From Polynucleobacter sp. es-EL-1 (GTDB lineage Bacteria > Pseudomonadota > Gammaproteobacteria > Burkholderiales > Burkholderiaceae), in NCBI RefSeq assembly GCF_018687975.1, contig NZ_CP061310.1:1736001-1800000 (forward strand): a stretch of DNA of 64,000 bases, in the 5' to 3' direction. Both the position numbers and the translations under genes were made by a program. Under the pieces are notes generated by a model. That model made no database searches. It was not told the origin of the DNA and saw only the letters and a program-made list of their open reading frames with translations. Below, in pieces: positions 1 through 9,756 of the stretch (position 1 is its first letter; each line of letters begins with the position of its first letter).

Positions 1-2
1 GT

Positions 3-809
3 CAGGCAACGCAATACCCAGATCAATATGATCCGAGCCTGCTTTTTCCTATTCCGCGCTCTGAGAATCGCCTCAAGCTCGGCATCCAACCTAATCAGGC
101 CTTACCGTTTGTTGGTGTCGACATTTGGAATGCCTTCGAATTAAGTTGGCTCAATCAAAAAGGTAAGCCACAAATTGCCTTAGCAGAGTTTCAGGTGCCA
201 GCAGATTCTCCAAACATGATTGAGTCTAAATCTTTTAAGCTTTACCTTAATAGCTTGAATAGCGCACGTTTTGAAGATGAGAACGCTGTGCGAGAAAGAT
301 TAATTACTGATTTGTCAGAAGTAGCTGGTAGCAAAGTAGCAACGCGCATTAGCCCAAGCGATGCTATTGCGAAAAAGGGTATGCAAGAAATGAGTGGCGT
401 ACTAATGGATCGATTGGATATTGAAATCGATCCAAGCCTGAGGGCAGACCCCAGCCTTCTTCAAGTCAATGAATCTTTTGGACCCATTGAACAATGTTTG
501 GTTTCTCATCTCCTCAAATCAAACTGCCCGGTGACCGGTCAACCAGATTGGGCTAGTGTACAAATCCGTTACCAAGGCAGACCCATTCTGGAAGAAGGTT
601 TACTACGTTACTTAATTGGCTTTAGACACTTAGGTGAATTTCATGAACATTGCGTGGAAACGATCTTTTGCGATATTAAGCGTCAGTGCAAGCCCGAAAA
701 GCTCTCAGTCTATGCGCGCTATACCCGCAGGGGTGGATTAGATATCAACCCTTTTCGCACCGATCACAATGCCCCATGGCCAGATAACACGCGCCATGCA
801 AGGCAGTAA
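3..809 (+). CDS. queF: NADPH-dependent 7-cyano-7-deazaguanine reductase QueF (5' end outside window)
   Basis: Reduces preQ0 to preQ1 in queuosine biosynthesis for tRNA wobble modification; cytosolic. The reading frame is open from base 3, so the gene begins upstream of the window; a start at the GTG at 195 would delete conserved sequence. The visible N-terminal part reads LFPIPRSENRLKLGI, typical of the long (about 280 residue) two-domain QueF form. The conserved IESKSFKLYLNS segment and the SNCPVTGQPDWAS segment with the nucleophilic Cys are both present. The C-terminus ends with a normal stop and is followed at once by a hairpin terminator. Family assignment is firm; only about 268 residues are visible. 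Confidence 0.93.
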   Translation, partial: QATQYPDQYDPSLLFPIPRSENRLKLGIQPNQALPFVGVDIWNAFELSWLNQKGKPQIALAEFQVPADSPNMIESKSFKLYLNSLNSARFEDENAVRERLITDLSEVAGSKVATRISPSDAIAKKGMQEMSGVLMDRLDIEIDPSLRADPSLLQVNESFGPIEQCLVSHLLKSNCPVTGQPDWASVQIRYQGRPILEEGLLRYLIGFRHLGEFHEHCVETIFCDIKRQCKPEKLSVYARYTRRGGLDINPFRTDHNAPWPDNTRHARQ

Positions 810-826
810 ACATTGAATAGATAAAT

Positions 827-852
827 AAAAAGCCCTTCTTCAAGGGCTTTTT
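827..852. terminator. Bidirectional intrinsic terminator between queF and ssb
   Basis: An A-run, the stem AGCCCTT / AAGGGCT with a short CTTC-type loop, then a T-run. Its symmetric A/T flanks let it serve queF on the plus strand and ssb on the minus strand, whose stop codons lie on either side. Confidence 0.8.
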
Positions 853-878
853 ATATTTCACCAGCAACAGGCTATGGA

Positions 879-1334
879 TTAAAACGGAATATCGTCGTCC
901 ATTGCACCAAGTGATGCAGCATTTGAAGATGCTGGTGCAGATTGTTCAGCCGGCTTTGAGCGGCTATAACTTTCACCACCATCACCACTGCCACCCACTG
1001 GCTTACCACCAAGCATCTGCATTGTTTCTGCAACGATCTCGGTAGAGTATTTTTCTTGACCACTAGCATCAGTCCATTTGCGAGTACGCAAACGACCTTC
1101 GACATACACTTGTGAACCTTTTTTGAGGTACTGACCAGCGATCTCAGCCAGCTTGCCAAAGAATGCAACGCGGTGCCATTCTGTGGTTTCTTTCATTTCA
1201 CCAGTTTGCTTATCTTTATAGCGATCTGATGTTGCTACTGAAATATTAGTTACGGCATCGCCGCTTGGCATATAACGTGTTTCTGGGTCGCGCCCTACGT
1301 TACCTACGATGATGACTTTATTTACCGAAGCCAT
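879..1334 (-). CDS. ssb: Single-stranded DNA-binding protein
   Basis: Binds and protects single-stranded DNA in replication, recombination and repair, and recruits partners through its C-terminal tip. The 151 residues start MASVNKVIIVGNVGRDPETRY, the classic OB-fold entry, continue with the WHRVAFFGKLAEIAGQYLKKG and VEGRL segments, then a Gly/Ser/Pro-rich linker, and end with the acidic DDDIPF tip that contacts partner proteins. Transcribed after the MFS gene with a 42-bp gap; the neighbourhood uvrA / MFS / ssb recurs in Burkholderiales. No CTGT-N8-ACAG LexA-type box was seen in the short upstream gap, so SOS control is not evident here. Confidence 0.97.
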   Translation of the reverse strand: MASVNKVIIVGNVGRDPETRYMPSGDAVTNISVATSDRYKDKQTGEMKETTEWHRVAFFGKLAEIAGQYLKKGSQVYVEGRLRTRKWTDASGQEKYSTEIVAETMQMLGGKPVGGSGDGGESYSRSKPAEQSAPASSNAASLGAMDDDIPF

Positions 1335-1376
1335 GTTGTCTCCCGAAGAAAATAATGCAGTTAATTAAATGTAAAG

Positions 1377-2567
1377 CTAAGGTGATGTCTTTGCTTCCGA
1401 ATCATTGCTTGCCACTGTTTTTGCAGGTAATTCACGCATCGACCAAGCAATTATAAGCCAGCAAATTAAGAGCGCTGCCCCCATTGCAAAGACTGATAAA
1501 TCGCCGTGGCTATCCATGAGATAACCCCCAATAACAGCCCCTGAGAACAGCCCAATTGACTGGGTGGTGTTGTAAACCCCTAATGCTGTGCCCTTAGATT
1601 CTTTGGCAAAGCGGGATACCAATGAAGGTTGTAAAGCCTCCAATAAATTAAATCCTACAAAGTAAATCAATAAAGCAACTGCGATAGATAAGACTGAAAC
1701 AGTATTAGTAAAAAGCACTTCCGCAATCAATAGCAACACAATCGCAAACAAAAGAATCGTGCGTAATTGCTGCTTCTTCTCACCAAAAATGAGAATCGGC
1801 GCCATCAAGAAAAAAGAAAGTAAAACGACGGGGAGATATACCTGCCAATGGGATGCGAGCGGTAGTCCCGCTTGCACCAATAAGCGTGGCACTACTAAGA
1901 ACATTGCCACTTGTGTAGCGTGTAAAACAAATACACCCGCATTTAAACGCATGAGTTCAGGCCGAAAAAACACTTCCTTGAGGCTTGCTTGTTGAACTTT
2001 TGCTTCGGGCTTTGAACTTGGCAGAACGTAGTAGGTCACGAACATGGCAATCACACCCAAGACTGCCAGCACCATGAAAATTCCGCTCAGGCTAATGACG
2101 CGATATATCGGCGCAGCGATTACCAGTGAAAGCGCAAAAGAAAGTGCAATGCTGCCCCCCACCAGGGCCATTGCACGCGTGCGCACTTGTTCACGCGTCA
2201 AATCAGCTACCCAAGCAGAAATCGCCGCAGAAACTGCGCCAGCCCCCATGACACCCCTACCAATCGCAATCCAAAGCAGATCATCTTTTGCGGCGCAAAT
2301 TAAAGCACCCGCTACAAAAAGAGAAAGCCCCCATAAAACTACTGGTTTACGGCCAATGCGGTCAGAAAGCCTTCCCAAAGGTATATAAAAACAGGCCTGC
2401 ACAATATTGAAAATGCCCAGGGCCAGGCCCACCCATAATGCATGCTCCCCTCCCGGCAAACCATGTGCGTGGATGCTAAAAACCGGCAAAAGCAGAAAGA
2501 GGCCCAGCATACGGAGACCGAAGATGCCTGCTAAGGCCAGAGTGGAGCGAAGTTCAGAAGGATTCAT
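1377..2567 (-). CDS. Major facilitator superfamily transporter
   Basis: A 396-residue integral membrane protein with about 12 hydrophobic segments. The loop after helix 2 reads GRLSDRIGRKPV, the MFS signature (G-x-L-x-D-r-x-G-r-k/r). This is the drug:H+ antiporter-like YajR/arabinose-efflux flavour usually found divergent from uvrA in Burkholderiales. Substrate cannot be told from sequence. The start ATG lies 37 bp from the divergent uvrA start, so both promoters must be packed into that gap or reach into coding DNA. Likely co-transcribed with ssb downstream. Confidence 0.85.
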   Translation of the reverse strand: MNPSELRSTLALAGIFGLRMLGLFLLLPVFSIHAHGLPGGEHALWVGLALGIFNIVQACFYIPLGRLSDRIGRKPVVLWGLSLFVAGALICAAKDDLLWIAIGRGVMGAGAVSAAISAWVADLTREQVRTRAMALVGGSIALSFALSLVIAAPIYRVISLSGIFMVLAVLGVIAMFVTYYVLPSSKPEAKVQQASLKEVFFRPELMRLNAGVFVLHATQVAMFLVVPRLLVQAGLPLASHWQVYLPVVLLSFFLMAPILIFGEKKQQLRTILLFAIVLLLIAEVLFTNTVSVLSIAVALLIYFVGFNLLEALQPSLVSRFAKESKGTALGVYNTTQSIGLFSGAVIGGYLMDSHGDLSVFAMGAALLICWLIIAWSMRELPAKTVASNDSEAKTSP

Positions 2568-2604
2568 GGGAAAGAGCTATATTAACAAGTTACGCTAAAA
2601 AATC

Positions 2605-5493
2605 ATGAATAACGAAATTAAGATCCGCGGCGCACGCACGCACAACCTCAAAAATATCAATCTAGACATCCCTAGAGAGAAATTGGTCGTCCTTACAGGC
2701 CTTTCTGGCTCTGGCAAGAGTTCACTCGCCTTTGACACCCTGTATGCCGAGGGCCAACGTCGTTATGTGGAATCCTTGTCTGCCTATGCCCGTCAGTTCT
2801 TGCAAATGATGGAAAAGCCCGATGTCGACACCATTGAAGGCCTCTCGCCGGCAATCTCGATTGAACAAAAGGCTACTAGCCACAATCCACGCTCAACTGT
2901 GGGTACTGTGACTGAGATCCACGATTACTTGCGCTTGTTATTTGCTCGCGCCGGCACCCCACACTGCCCAGATCACGATCTCCCCCTGGAAGCTCAAAGC
3001 GTTTCTCAAATGGTCGATACCGTTTTAGCGATGCCAGAAGATACTAAGCTCATGATTCTGGCTCCCGTAGTCAGTGAGCGTAAAGGGGAATTTGTTGATT
3101 TATTCCAAGACCTGCAAGCACAAGGTTTTGTCCGTTTTCGGGTTCGCTCTGGCGGTGGTACGACCAACACGGCTAAAGCTGAGATCTTTGAGGTAGACCA
3201 GTTACCAACCCTCAAGAAAAATGACAAGCATTCCATTGAAGTAGTGGTAGATCGCATTAAAGTGCGCCCTGATATTACCCAACGCTTAGCGGAATCCTTT
3301 GAGACTGCATTACGCCTAGCTGATGGCAAAGCCATGATCGTCAATATGGATACTGGCAAAGAGATGATTTTCTCCAGCAAGTTTGCCTGCCCCATTTGCT
3401 CTTACTCTTTGCAAGAACTCGAGCCACGCCTCTTCTCTTTTAATAACCCGATGGGTGCATGTCCCTCTTGCGATGGCCTTGGGCATCAATCCTTTTTTGA
3501 TCCCAAGCGCATCGTTGCCCATCCAGATCTATCGCTAGCTTCAGGCGCCATCAAGGGTTGGGATCGTCGCAATCAGTTTTATTTCAAACTCTTGCAGACA
3601 CTCGCCAAGCATGGTGGCTTTGATGTCGAGAAACCCTTTGAAACTCTGAATAAGAAACAGCAAGATCTCATTTTGCTTGGCTCTGGCGATGTCACCATTC
3701 CATTTGAATACATCAATGAGCGCGGTAAGAATAGTATTCGTGAGCATGCTTTCGAGGGTATTGTTGCCAACTTTGAGCGCCGCTATCGCGAGACGGATTC
3801 TGCAACCGTACGTGAAGAATTATCACGCTACCAAAACGTGCAAACCTGTCCATCATGTAACGGCAGTCGTTTGCGCAAAGAAGCACGCTTTGTCAAAGTG
3901 GGTGAAGGTAAACAATCCCGCGCTATTTATGAAATCAGTGCACTTCCCCTTAAAGCAGCAAAAGAGTATTTTGAGTCACTAGAACTCAAAGGTGCGAAAC
4001 GTGAAATCGCCGACAAGATTGTGAAAGAGATTGGTTCGCGCTTACGCTTCTTGAACGATGTGGGTTTGGATTACCTTTCGCTTGAGCGCAGCGCTGACAC
4101 TCTTTCTGGTGGGGAAGCGCAGCGTATTCGCTTGGCATCCCAGATTGGCTCTGGTCTTACGGGCGTGATGTATGTATTAGATGAGCCTTCAATTGGACTT
4201 CATCAACGCGACAATGATCGCCTCATTGGTACCCTCAAACACTTACGTGATCTAGGCAATAGTGTTTTAGTAGTTGAGCATGATGAAGACATGATTCGCG
4301 CCTCTGATTATGTGATTGATATTGGCCCAGGGGCTGGTATTCATGGTGGTGAGGTCGTTGCTGAGGGCACACCTGCCCAAGTAGAAGCCAATCCCAAGTC
4401 TTTAACCGGTGCCTATTTATCTGGGCGCGAGTGCATTGCCGTCCCAGAAAAGCGCGTCCCTGTAAATGATAAGTTCCTCGAAATTATTGGGGCACGAGGC
4501 AATAATCTGCAATCTGTCCATGCGAAGATTCCAGTGGGGCTACTGACTTGTGTCACGGGAGTCTCTGGGTCAGGAAAATCCACTCTCATTAATGACACGC
4601 TGCATCACGCAGTTGCGCAGCATATTTATGGTTCCAATGCTGAACCAGCAGCGCATGATGCTATTAAGGGCTTAGAGTATTTCGACAAAGTCATTAGCGT
4701 CGATCAATCGCCGATAGGTCGTACCCCTCGATCGAACCCTGCAACCTATACCGGCGTATTCACACCGATTCGCGAACTCTTTTGCGGTGTTCCTGCGGCG
4801 CGTGAGCGCGGCTATGAAGCCGGTCGCTTCTCCTTCAACGTCAAGGGAGGCCGTTGTGATGCCTGCGAGGGTGATGGCGTCATTAAAGTCGAGATGCACT
4901 TTTTGCCAGATGTATATGTGCCTTGTGATATTTGCCACGGGAAACGCTATAACCGTGAAACACTCGATATCCGCTACAAAGGCAAGAACATTCATGAAGT
5001 GCTTTCAATGACCATTGAGCAAGCCCATGAGTTCTTTGAAGCAGTACCCATTGTTAAGCGCAAACTCAAAACCTTGCTAGATGTTGGTTTGGGCTACGTC
5101 AAACTGGGTCAAAGCGCGACGACACTTTCTGGAGGAGAGGCGCAGCGCGTCAAACTCTCGCTTGAACTTTCCAAACGGGATACTGGTAGAACGCTGTACA
5201 TATTAGATGAGCCAACTACTGGCCTGCATTTTCATGATATTCAATTGCTGCTAACAGTCCTACAAACTCTTAAGAAACAAGGCAACACTATCGTCATCAT
5301 TGAGCACAATCTCGATGTGATTAAAACTGCGGATTGGATTATCGATCTGGGACCAATGGGTGGTGCTGGTGGCGGACAAATTATTGCCACAGGAACACCT
5401 GAAGAGGTAGCGCAAAATTCAGCGAGTTTCACCGGCCACTATTTAGCGCCGCTGTTAAAGCGGAAGCTAGCCGCGAGTACGAAAAAGAAATAA
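2605..5493 (+). CDS. uvrA: Excinuclease ABC subunit A
   Basis: Damage-recognition ATPase of nucleotide excision repair; dimerises and loads UvrB at lesions. At 962 residues it has the full family length. Two ABC modules are visible: Walker A GLSGSGKSSLAFDT near residue 31 and GVSGSGKSTLINDT near residue 650, each with an LSGGEAQR signature (near 495 and 840) and a Walker B ending in LDEP. Zinc-binding Cys pairs occur as CPIC/CPSC in the first half, CPSCNGS near 415 and CDACEG/CDICHG near 755-780. No LexA-like palindrome was seen in the 37-bp divergent gap with the MFS gene. Ends 21 bp from the convergent antiporter gene. Confidence 0.98.
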   Translation: MNNEIKIRGARTHNLKNINLDIPREKLVVLTGLSGSGKSSLAFDTLYAEGQRRYVESLSAYARQFLQMMEKPDVDTIEGLSPAISIEQKATSHNPRSTVGTVTEIHDYLRLLFARAGTPHCPDHDLPLEAQSVSQMVDTVLAMPEDTKLMILAPVVSERKGEFVDLFQDLQAQGFVRFRVRSGGGTTNTAKAEIFEVDQLPTLKKNDKHSIEVVVDRIKVRPDITQRLAESFETALRLADGKAMIVNMDTGKEMIFSSKFACPICSYSLQELEPRLFSFNNPMGACPSCDGLGHQSFFDPKRIVAHPDLSLASGAIKGWDRRNQFYFKLLQTLAKHGGFDVEKPFETLNKKQQDLILLGSGDVTIPFEYINERGKNSIREHAFEGIVANFERRYRETDSATVREELSRYQNVQTCPSCNGSRLRKEARFVKVGEGKQSRAIYEISALPLKAAKEYFESLELKGAKREIADKIVKEIGSRLRFLNDVGLDYLSLERSADTLSGGEAQRIRLASQIGSGLTGVMYVLDEPSIGLHQRDNDRLIGTLKHLRDLGNSVLVVEHDEDMIRASDYVIDIGPGAGIHGGEVVAEGTPAQVEANPKSLTGAYLSGRECIAVPEKRVPVNDKFLEIIGARGNNLQSVHAKIPVGLLTCVTGVSGSGKSTLINDTLHHAVAQHIYGSNAEPAAHDAIKGLEYFDKVISVDQSPIGRTPRSNPATYTGVFTPIRELFCGVPAARERGYEAGRFSFNVKGGRCDACEGDGVIKVEMHFLPDVYVPCDICHGKRYNRETLDIRYKGKNIHEVLSMTIEQAHEFFEAVPIVKRKLKTLLDVGLGYVKLGQSATTLSGGEAQRVKLSLELSKRDTGRTLYILDEPTTGLHFHDIQLLLTVLQTLKKQGNTIVIIEHNLDVIKTADWIIDLGPMGGAGGGQIIATGTPEEVAQNSASFTGHYLAPLLKRKLAASTKKK

Positions 5494-5514
5494 TGTCGTA
5501 TTAGACGCGCTTTA

Positions 5515-7494
5515 TCAGAGCAATTTAGATTCGGCTAAATCAGTCGCTTCTGAATTGCCTGATAAAACCAAAATATCATTTGCCTGTAATCGTAAATTAG
5601 GCGCGAGTTCAAGCTTGATATAGTCAGCATTACCAACCTTACGACGCACAGCCTGAACGCTGACGCCCTCGTTTTCAAGGTGCAATTCTTCTAGCGTTTT
5701 ACCAATGCTAGCCGATTCAGGCAATAAGGTCACCGAGTGCAAACGCCATGATTCCTTAGAGTCTGGATCATCCTCTACACCTCTAAAATAACCACGCAGT
5801 AAGCTATAACGTGCTTCGCGCGCACTCGTAATGCGACGCACCACTTTACGCATTGGAACACCCATCATGAGTAATACATGGGAAGCCATCATCAAACTTC
5901 CTTCAATTAACTCTGGTACCACTTCAGTTGCACCAGCAGCCTGAAGCTTTGCTAAATCAGCATCATCTTTAGTGCGAACCAATACAGTCATGCCGGGACG
6001 AAGATGCTCCACTTGATGCAATACTTTTAAGGTAGCTGGTGTATCTGCATAAGTAATCACCACAGCCTTTGCCCTTACTAGGCCGGCGGCAACGAGATAA
6101 TTTTCGCGACTAGCATCGCCATACACCACGTTATCACCAGCTGCTGCTGCCTCCTTGACTCGGTCTGGATCCATATCCAAAGCAATGTAAGGAATCTTTT
6201 CTTGATCAAGCATCCGCGCAAGACTTTGACCTGATCGCCCAAAGCCGCAGATCACCACATGATTTTCAGTACGAACTGTTTTTGCAGCCACTCGAGTCAG
6301 CGCTAAAGACTGCAATAACCATTCATTACTAGAGAAGCGCATTGCAATCCGGTCGCTGTATTGAATCAGGAAAGGTGCACCAAACATCGACAGCAGCATT
6401 GCTGCCAAAACTGCTTGACTTAACTCCGGATCAATTAAATTCAGGCCATCGATCTGATTAAGTAATACAAATCCAAATTCACCTGCTTGCGCAAGACATA
6501 AACCAGTTCGAATAGAAACACCAGGGCTAGATCCAAAAGCACGTGACAACAGTGCAATGAGGCCAAATTTAAAGATTAATGGGCCAATCAGAAGAAGTAA
6601 GACAAGTAACCATTGCTCATAGATCACTTGAAAATCTAATAGCATGCCGATAGTGATAAAAAATAGGCCAAGTAATACATCTCTAAATGGCTTGACGTCC
6701 TCCTCAACTTGATGGCGATAAGGAGTTTCTGCAATCAACATACCGGCCAAAAATGCTCCCAGAGCTAGCGATAATCCAAAATGCTCTGTCAGCGCAGACA
6801 TCCCCAAAACTACCAGTAACAAATTGAGCATGAACAGCTCTTGTGATCTTAGCTTTGCAACCACACTAAACCACCGACTCATTAAGGTCTGGCCAATAAA
6901 GAAAATGAGAATCAGCGCTACCGCAATCTTGATCGATGCGGTAGAGAGGGCAAGAAATAAATCGCTTGGGTTACTTCCCAGGGAGGGTATCAAAATCAGT
7001 AGAAAAACTACTGCCAAGTCCTGGAATAACAAAATGCCAATGATGTTGCGGCCATGCTCAGTTTCTAGCTCTGAGCGGTCTGAAATGAGTTTAGTAACAA
7101 TAGCCGTAGAAGACATCGCTAAAGCACCTCCCAGTGCGATAGCTGCCTGCCACGAAATGGGATAGGCCCAATTGAGCAAAAGACTGGCTGGAACTGCCAA
7201 AAGCATTGTCAAAATGACCTGGCTGCCACCCAAGCCAAATACGATGGAGCGCATAGCCCTGAGCTTGTGGAGGTTAAATTCCAAGCCAATCGAGAACATC
7301 AGGAAAACCACCCCAAATTCGGCCAAATACTTCACTGTGGCTGAATCACTCGCCAAGCCAAAGGCATGAGGCCCAATGAGGACACCAATCGCTAAATAGC
7401 CCAAAATAGGGGGTAGCCCAAAATAGCGGAAAATAACTACCCCGGCCACACCAGAGGCCAGCAAGATGAGAGTTAACTGAAGGACTGACGGCAT
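5515..7494 (-). CDS. Kef-type monovalent cation:proton antiporter (CPA2) with RCK domains
   Basis: A 659-residue inner-membrane protein: about 12 membrane helices over residues 1-390 form the Na/H-exchanger-like CPA2 domain, then an RCK_N (TrkA-N) Rossmann domain starting at VVICGFGRSGQSLARMLD (about 415), and a TrkA-C domain in the last ~90 residues. Known relatives export K+ in exchange for H+ under nucleotide or glutathione control; the exact ion is inferred. The start is only 11 bp from the divergent kdsD start. KefB/KefC/YbaL-type assignments cannot be separated by eye, so no symbol is given. Confidence 0.88.
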   Translation of the reverse strand: MPSVLQLTLILLASGVAGVVIFRYFGLPPILGYLAIGVLIGPHAFGLASDSATVKYLAEFGVVFLMFSIGLEFNLHKLRAMRSIVFGLGGSQVILTMLLAVPASLLLNWAYPISWQAAIALGGALAMSSTAIVTKLISDRSELETEHGRNIIGILLFQDLAVVFLLILIPSLGSNPSDLFLALSTASIKIAVALILIFFIGQTLMSRWFSVVAKLRSQELFMLNLLLVVLGMSALTEHFGLSLALGAFLAGMLIAETPYRHQVEEDVKPFRDVLLGLFFITIGMLLDFQVIYEQWLLVLLLLIGPLIFKFGLIALLSRAFGSSPGVSIRTGLCLAQAGEFGFVLLNQIDGLNLIDPELSQAVLAAMLLSMFGAPFLIQYSDRIAMRFSSNEWLLQSLALTRVAAKTVRTENHVVICGFGRSGQSLARMLDQEKIPYIALDMDPDRVKEAAAAGDNVVYGDASRENYLVAAGLVRAKAVVITYADTPATLKVLHQVEHLRPGMTVLVRTKDDADLAKLQAAGATEVVPELIEGSLMMASHVLLMMGVPMRKVVRRITSAREARYSLLRGYFRGVEDDPDSKESWRLHSVTLLPESASIGKTLEELHLENEGVSVQAVRRKVGNADYIKLELAPNLRLQANDILVLSGNSEATDLAESKLL

Positions 7495-7505
7495 ATACTC
7501 ACCCC

Positions 7506-8498
7506 ATGATAGCGAAGACTCGTGACCGAACCCTAAAGCTTGCGCGTGACACCCTCACCATTGAGGCTGCTGCACTGCACACAATGCGTGATCGCCTAGA
7601 AGGCTCTAACGCTGATGCCCTAGTACGGGCTGTAGACCTCTTGCATGACTGCAAAGGTCGTATCGTTGTCTCTGGCATCGGTAAATCTGGCCATATTGCA
7701 CGCAAGATTGCTGCCACCTTTGCCTCTACGGGATCTCCTGCTTTTTTTGTCCATCCAGCCGAAGCTAGTCATGGTGATTTAGGCATGGTGACACGGGATG
7801 ACGTTTTTGTTGCTCTATCCAATTCGGGCGAAACAGATGAACTTCTCACCATCGTCCCGATTGTGAAGCGCACTGGCGCAAAGCTCATTGCCCTCACTGG
7901 CGCTCCTCATTCTTCACTAGCTAAATTGGCTGATGCACATTTAGACACTAGCGTTGAGAAAGAGGCTTGCCCTCTTAATCTTGCCCCTACCACTAGCACC
8001 ACAGCGGCTCTTGCAATGGGAGATGCTCTTGCAGTTGCTCTTCTCGATGCGCGTGGTTTTCAAGCGGAAGATTTCCAACGCTCACATCCTGGCGGACGTT
8101 TAGGGCGTAAACAATTAATGCATGTCAGCGAAGTGATGCGTAGCTTTGAGGAAACCCCAAAGATTTCTATTTCATCCTCGCTCCAAGATGCCTTACTGGA
8201 AATGACGGCCAAACGAATGGGTATGGTTGTTACGCTTGATGAAAAAAATCAAGTTGTCGGTATTTTTACCGATGGTGATTTACGTCGCTTGCTAGAAAAG
8301 AGCACTAATTTAGATGGCTTAATTCTCAAAAATGCCATTACCTCTGCGCCTCGCACCATTCCTCCTGATTTGCTTGCTGAAGAAGCAATTGAAATGATGG
8401 AAAAACATCGCATCAACCATTTAGTGGTCACCGACGCTTCTGGTGTCCTACTTGGCGCCTTGAATCTGCATGACTTGTTTGCCGCAAAAGTCATTTAA
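7506..8498 (+). CDS. kdsD: Arabinose-5-phosphate isomerase (KdsD/GutQ family)
   Basis: Converts ribulose-5-phosphate to arabinose-5-phosphate, the first step towards Kdo for LPS inner core. 330 residues: SIS domain over roughly 40-180 with SGIGKSGHIARKIAATFAST and the HPAEASHGDLG stretch, followed by two CBS domains (about 210-330). It begins a co-directional series with kdsC and lptCAB, so Kdo supply and LPS export are encoded together, as in many beta- and gammaproteobacteria. The divergent antiporter start is 11 bp away, so the promoter likely lies inside the antiporter coding region. Confidence 0.95.
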   Translation: MIAKTRDRTLKLARDTLTIEAAALHTMRDRLEGSNADALVRAVDLLHDCKGRIVVSGIGKSGHIARKIAATFASTGSPAFFVHPAEASHGDLGMVTRDDVFVALSNSGETDELLTIVPIVKRTGAKLIALTGAPHSSLAKLADAHLDTSVEKEACPLNLAPTTSTTAALAMGDALAVALLDARGFQAEDFQRSHPGGRLGRKQLMHVSEVMRSFEETPKISISSSLQDALLEMTAKRMGMVVTLDEKNQVVGIFTDGDLRRLLEKSTNLDGLILKNAITSAPRTIPPDLLAEEAIEMMEKHRINHLVVTDASGVLLGALNLHDLFAAKVI

Positions 8499-8527
8499 GT
8501 AAACCTCAAACCCCTTGGTCTTTCCAT

Positions 8528-9100
8528 ATGCCTAGCGCCTTCAATACTCACAACACCAATCCCTTAAGTCAGCATCCACAGGCTTGGGAGCGGGCAGGTA
8601 CAGTAAAACTACTGGTATTGGATGTAGATGGCGTGCTGACCAATGGCCAGGTATTTATTGGTGATAACGGCAAAGAATCTCTCAAAGCATTTGACATACA
8701 AGATGGTCTTGGCATCAAGCTATTAGAAAAGGTGGGAATCCCAACCGCCATCATCACCGGTCGCACTTCCAAAATGGTTCTAGCGCGCTGCGAAGAGCTA
8801 GGCATTAAACAGGTGCATATGGGTGTTGAGAACAAAGCTTTGGCTTTGGAAAACACTTTGCAAGCGCTGAAACTAAAACCCTCTGATTGCGCCGTGATGG
8901 GAGATGATTGGCCCGATTTCCAAATGATGAAGTCGGCTGGTTTAAAAGTTTGTCCAGCACAAGGACATGAGGCCGTAAAAGAAATCGCTCATTTTGTTAC
9001 TAGCAAAGCTGGTGGCTGTGGAGCGGTTCGCGAAGTATGTGATTTGATTCTCAAAGCACAAAATCGATATGACGAGCTGCTCGCGCAAGCCCGCTCATAA
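8528..9100 (+). CDS. kdsC: 3-deoxy-D-manno-octulosonate 8-phosphate phosphatase
   Basis: Haloacid-dehalogenase family phosphatase releasing Kdo from Kdo-8-phosphate. 190 residues, capless C0-type HAD. Motif I is LVLDVDGVLTNG (near residue 36), motif II is the Thr of IITGRTS, and the acidic motif IV is VMGDDWPDF. Lies 29 bp after kdsD and 11 bp before lptC, consistent with one operon. The N-terminal ~25 residues are longer than the E. coli protein core would need, but the ATG chosen is the only well-placed one; an internal start is possible. Confidence 0.95.
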   Translation: MPSAFNTHNTNPLSQHPQAWERAGTVKLLVLDVDGVLTNGQVFIGDNGKESLKAFDIQDGLGIKLLEKVGIPTAIITGRTSKMVLARCEELGIKQVHMGVENKALALENTLQALKLKPSDCAVMGDDWPDFQMMKSAGLKVCPAQGHEAVKEIAHFVTSKAGGCGAVREVCDLILKAQNRYDELLAQARS

Positions 9101-9111
9101 GGCTTTAAGTA

Positions 9112-9756
9112 ATGCATATCAATTCTCAACAAATTAAATTAGGCTTATGGCGTGGCATCCTACGCTTGATGCCTTTAATTTTGATGGGAGGTTTGACCCT
9201 CAGCACCTTCTGGCTCGTTAAAAAAAATACGCCCGCAGAAAAATCTGCAATTGAGCGAGTACGACTGCATGAACCTGATTACACCATCACCAATGGTGCG
9301 CTGTCTGCACTCAATGAATTTGGATACACAAAATATCGGGTCTTAGGCAAAAAGGTGATTCATTACGATGATGATGCCTCCATTGATATTGATGTTCCCC
9401 GTATGCGTTTATTCCCACCAGAAAAAACACCCATCACCGTAAAAGCCGATACTGGCCATCTTGATGGTGACCTAACAATTTTGGATTTAATCAATAACGC
9501 TGAAATTTATCGCCCGCCCCAAGCGGCAACCAGCGCTGAGCCTGCAAAACCTCGAATGCTGGCACGCTCTTCGTATTTCAAGGTTCTGATTAATGATGAT
9601 GTGATTGAGACAGATAAGCCTGTTACGCTTGAACAAGGACTTTCCATCATGCAATCAACTGATGGTGGCATCTTCAATAATATTGAACAAAGCATGGCTT
9701 TAGCAGGAAAAGTAAAGGGGCGTATTGAGCGAGCTCCATCAGGGACGCAGCCATGA
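9112..9756 (+). CDS. lptC: LPS export ABC transporter periplasmic protein LptC
   Basis: Bitopic inner-membrane protein that passes LPS from LptB2FG to LptA. 214 residues with one N-terminal membrane anchor (about 14-35: LRLMPLILMGGLTLSTFWLV) and a beta-jellyroll periplasmic domain containing the conserved low-complexity LptC pattern around PDYTITNGALSALNEFGYTK. Its stop overlaps the lptA start by 4 nt, suggesting translational coupling. Sequence conservation in this family is weak, so the assignment leans partly on position between kdsC and lptA. Confidence 0.9.
   Translation: MHINSQQIKLGLWRGILRLMPLILMGGLTLSTFWLVKKNTPAEKSAIERVRLHEPDYTITNGALSALNEFGYTKYRVLGKKVIHYDDDASIDIDVPRMRLFPPEKTPITVKADTGHLDGDLTILDLINNAEIYRPPQAATSAEPAKPRMLARSSYFKVLINDDVIETDKPVTLEQGLSIMQSTDGGIFNNIEQSMALAGKVKGRIERAPSGTQP

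Noticed and set aside
872..1168. 98-residue open frame overlapping ssb
   Set aside because: It lies in another frame of the well-supported ssb gene, with low-complexity His/Val-rich translation and no ribosome-binding site.
2568..2604. LexA/SOS box between the MFS gene and uvrA
   Set aside because: No CTGT-N8-ACAG or similar dyad is present in the 37-bp gap or in the ssb leader (1335-1376).
3006..3522. Two open frames antisense to uvrA
   Set aside because: Antisense shadows of a strongly conserved gene; translations show no domain and begin without plausible signals.
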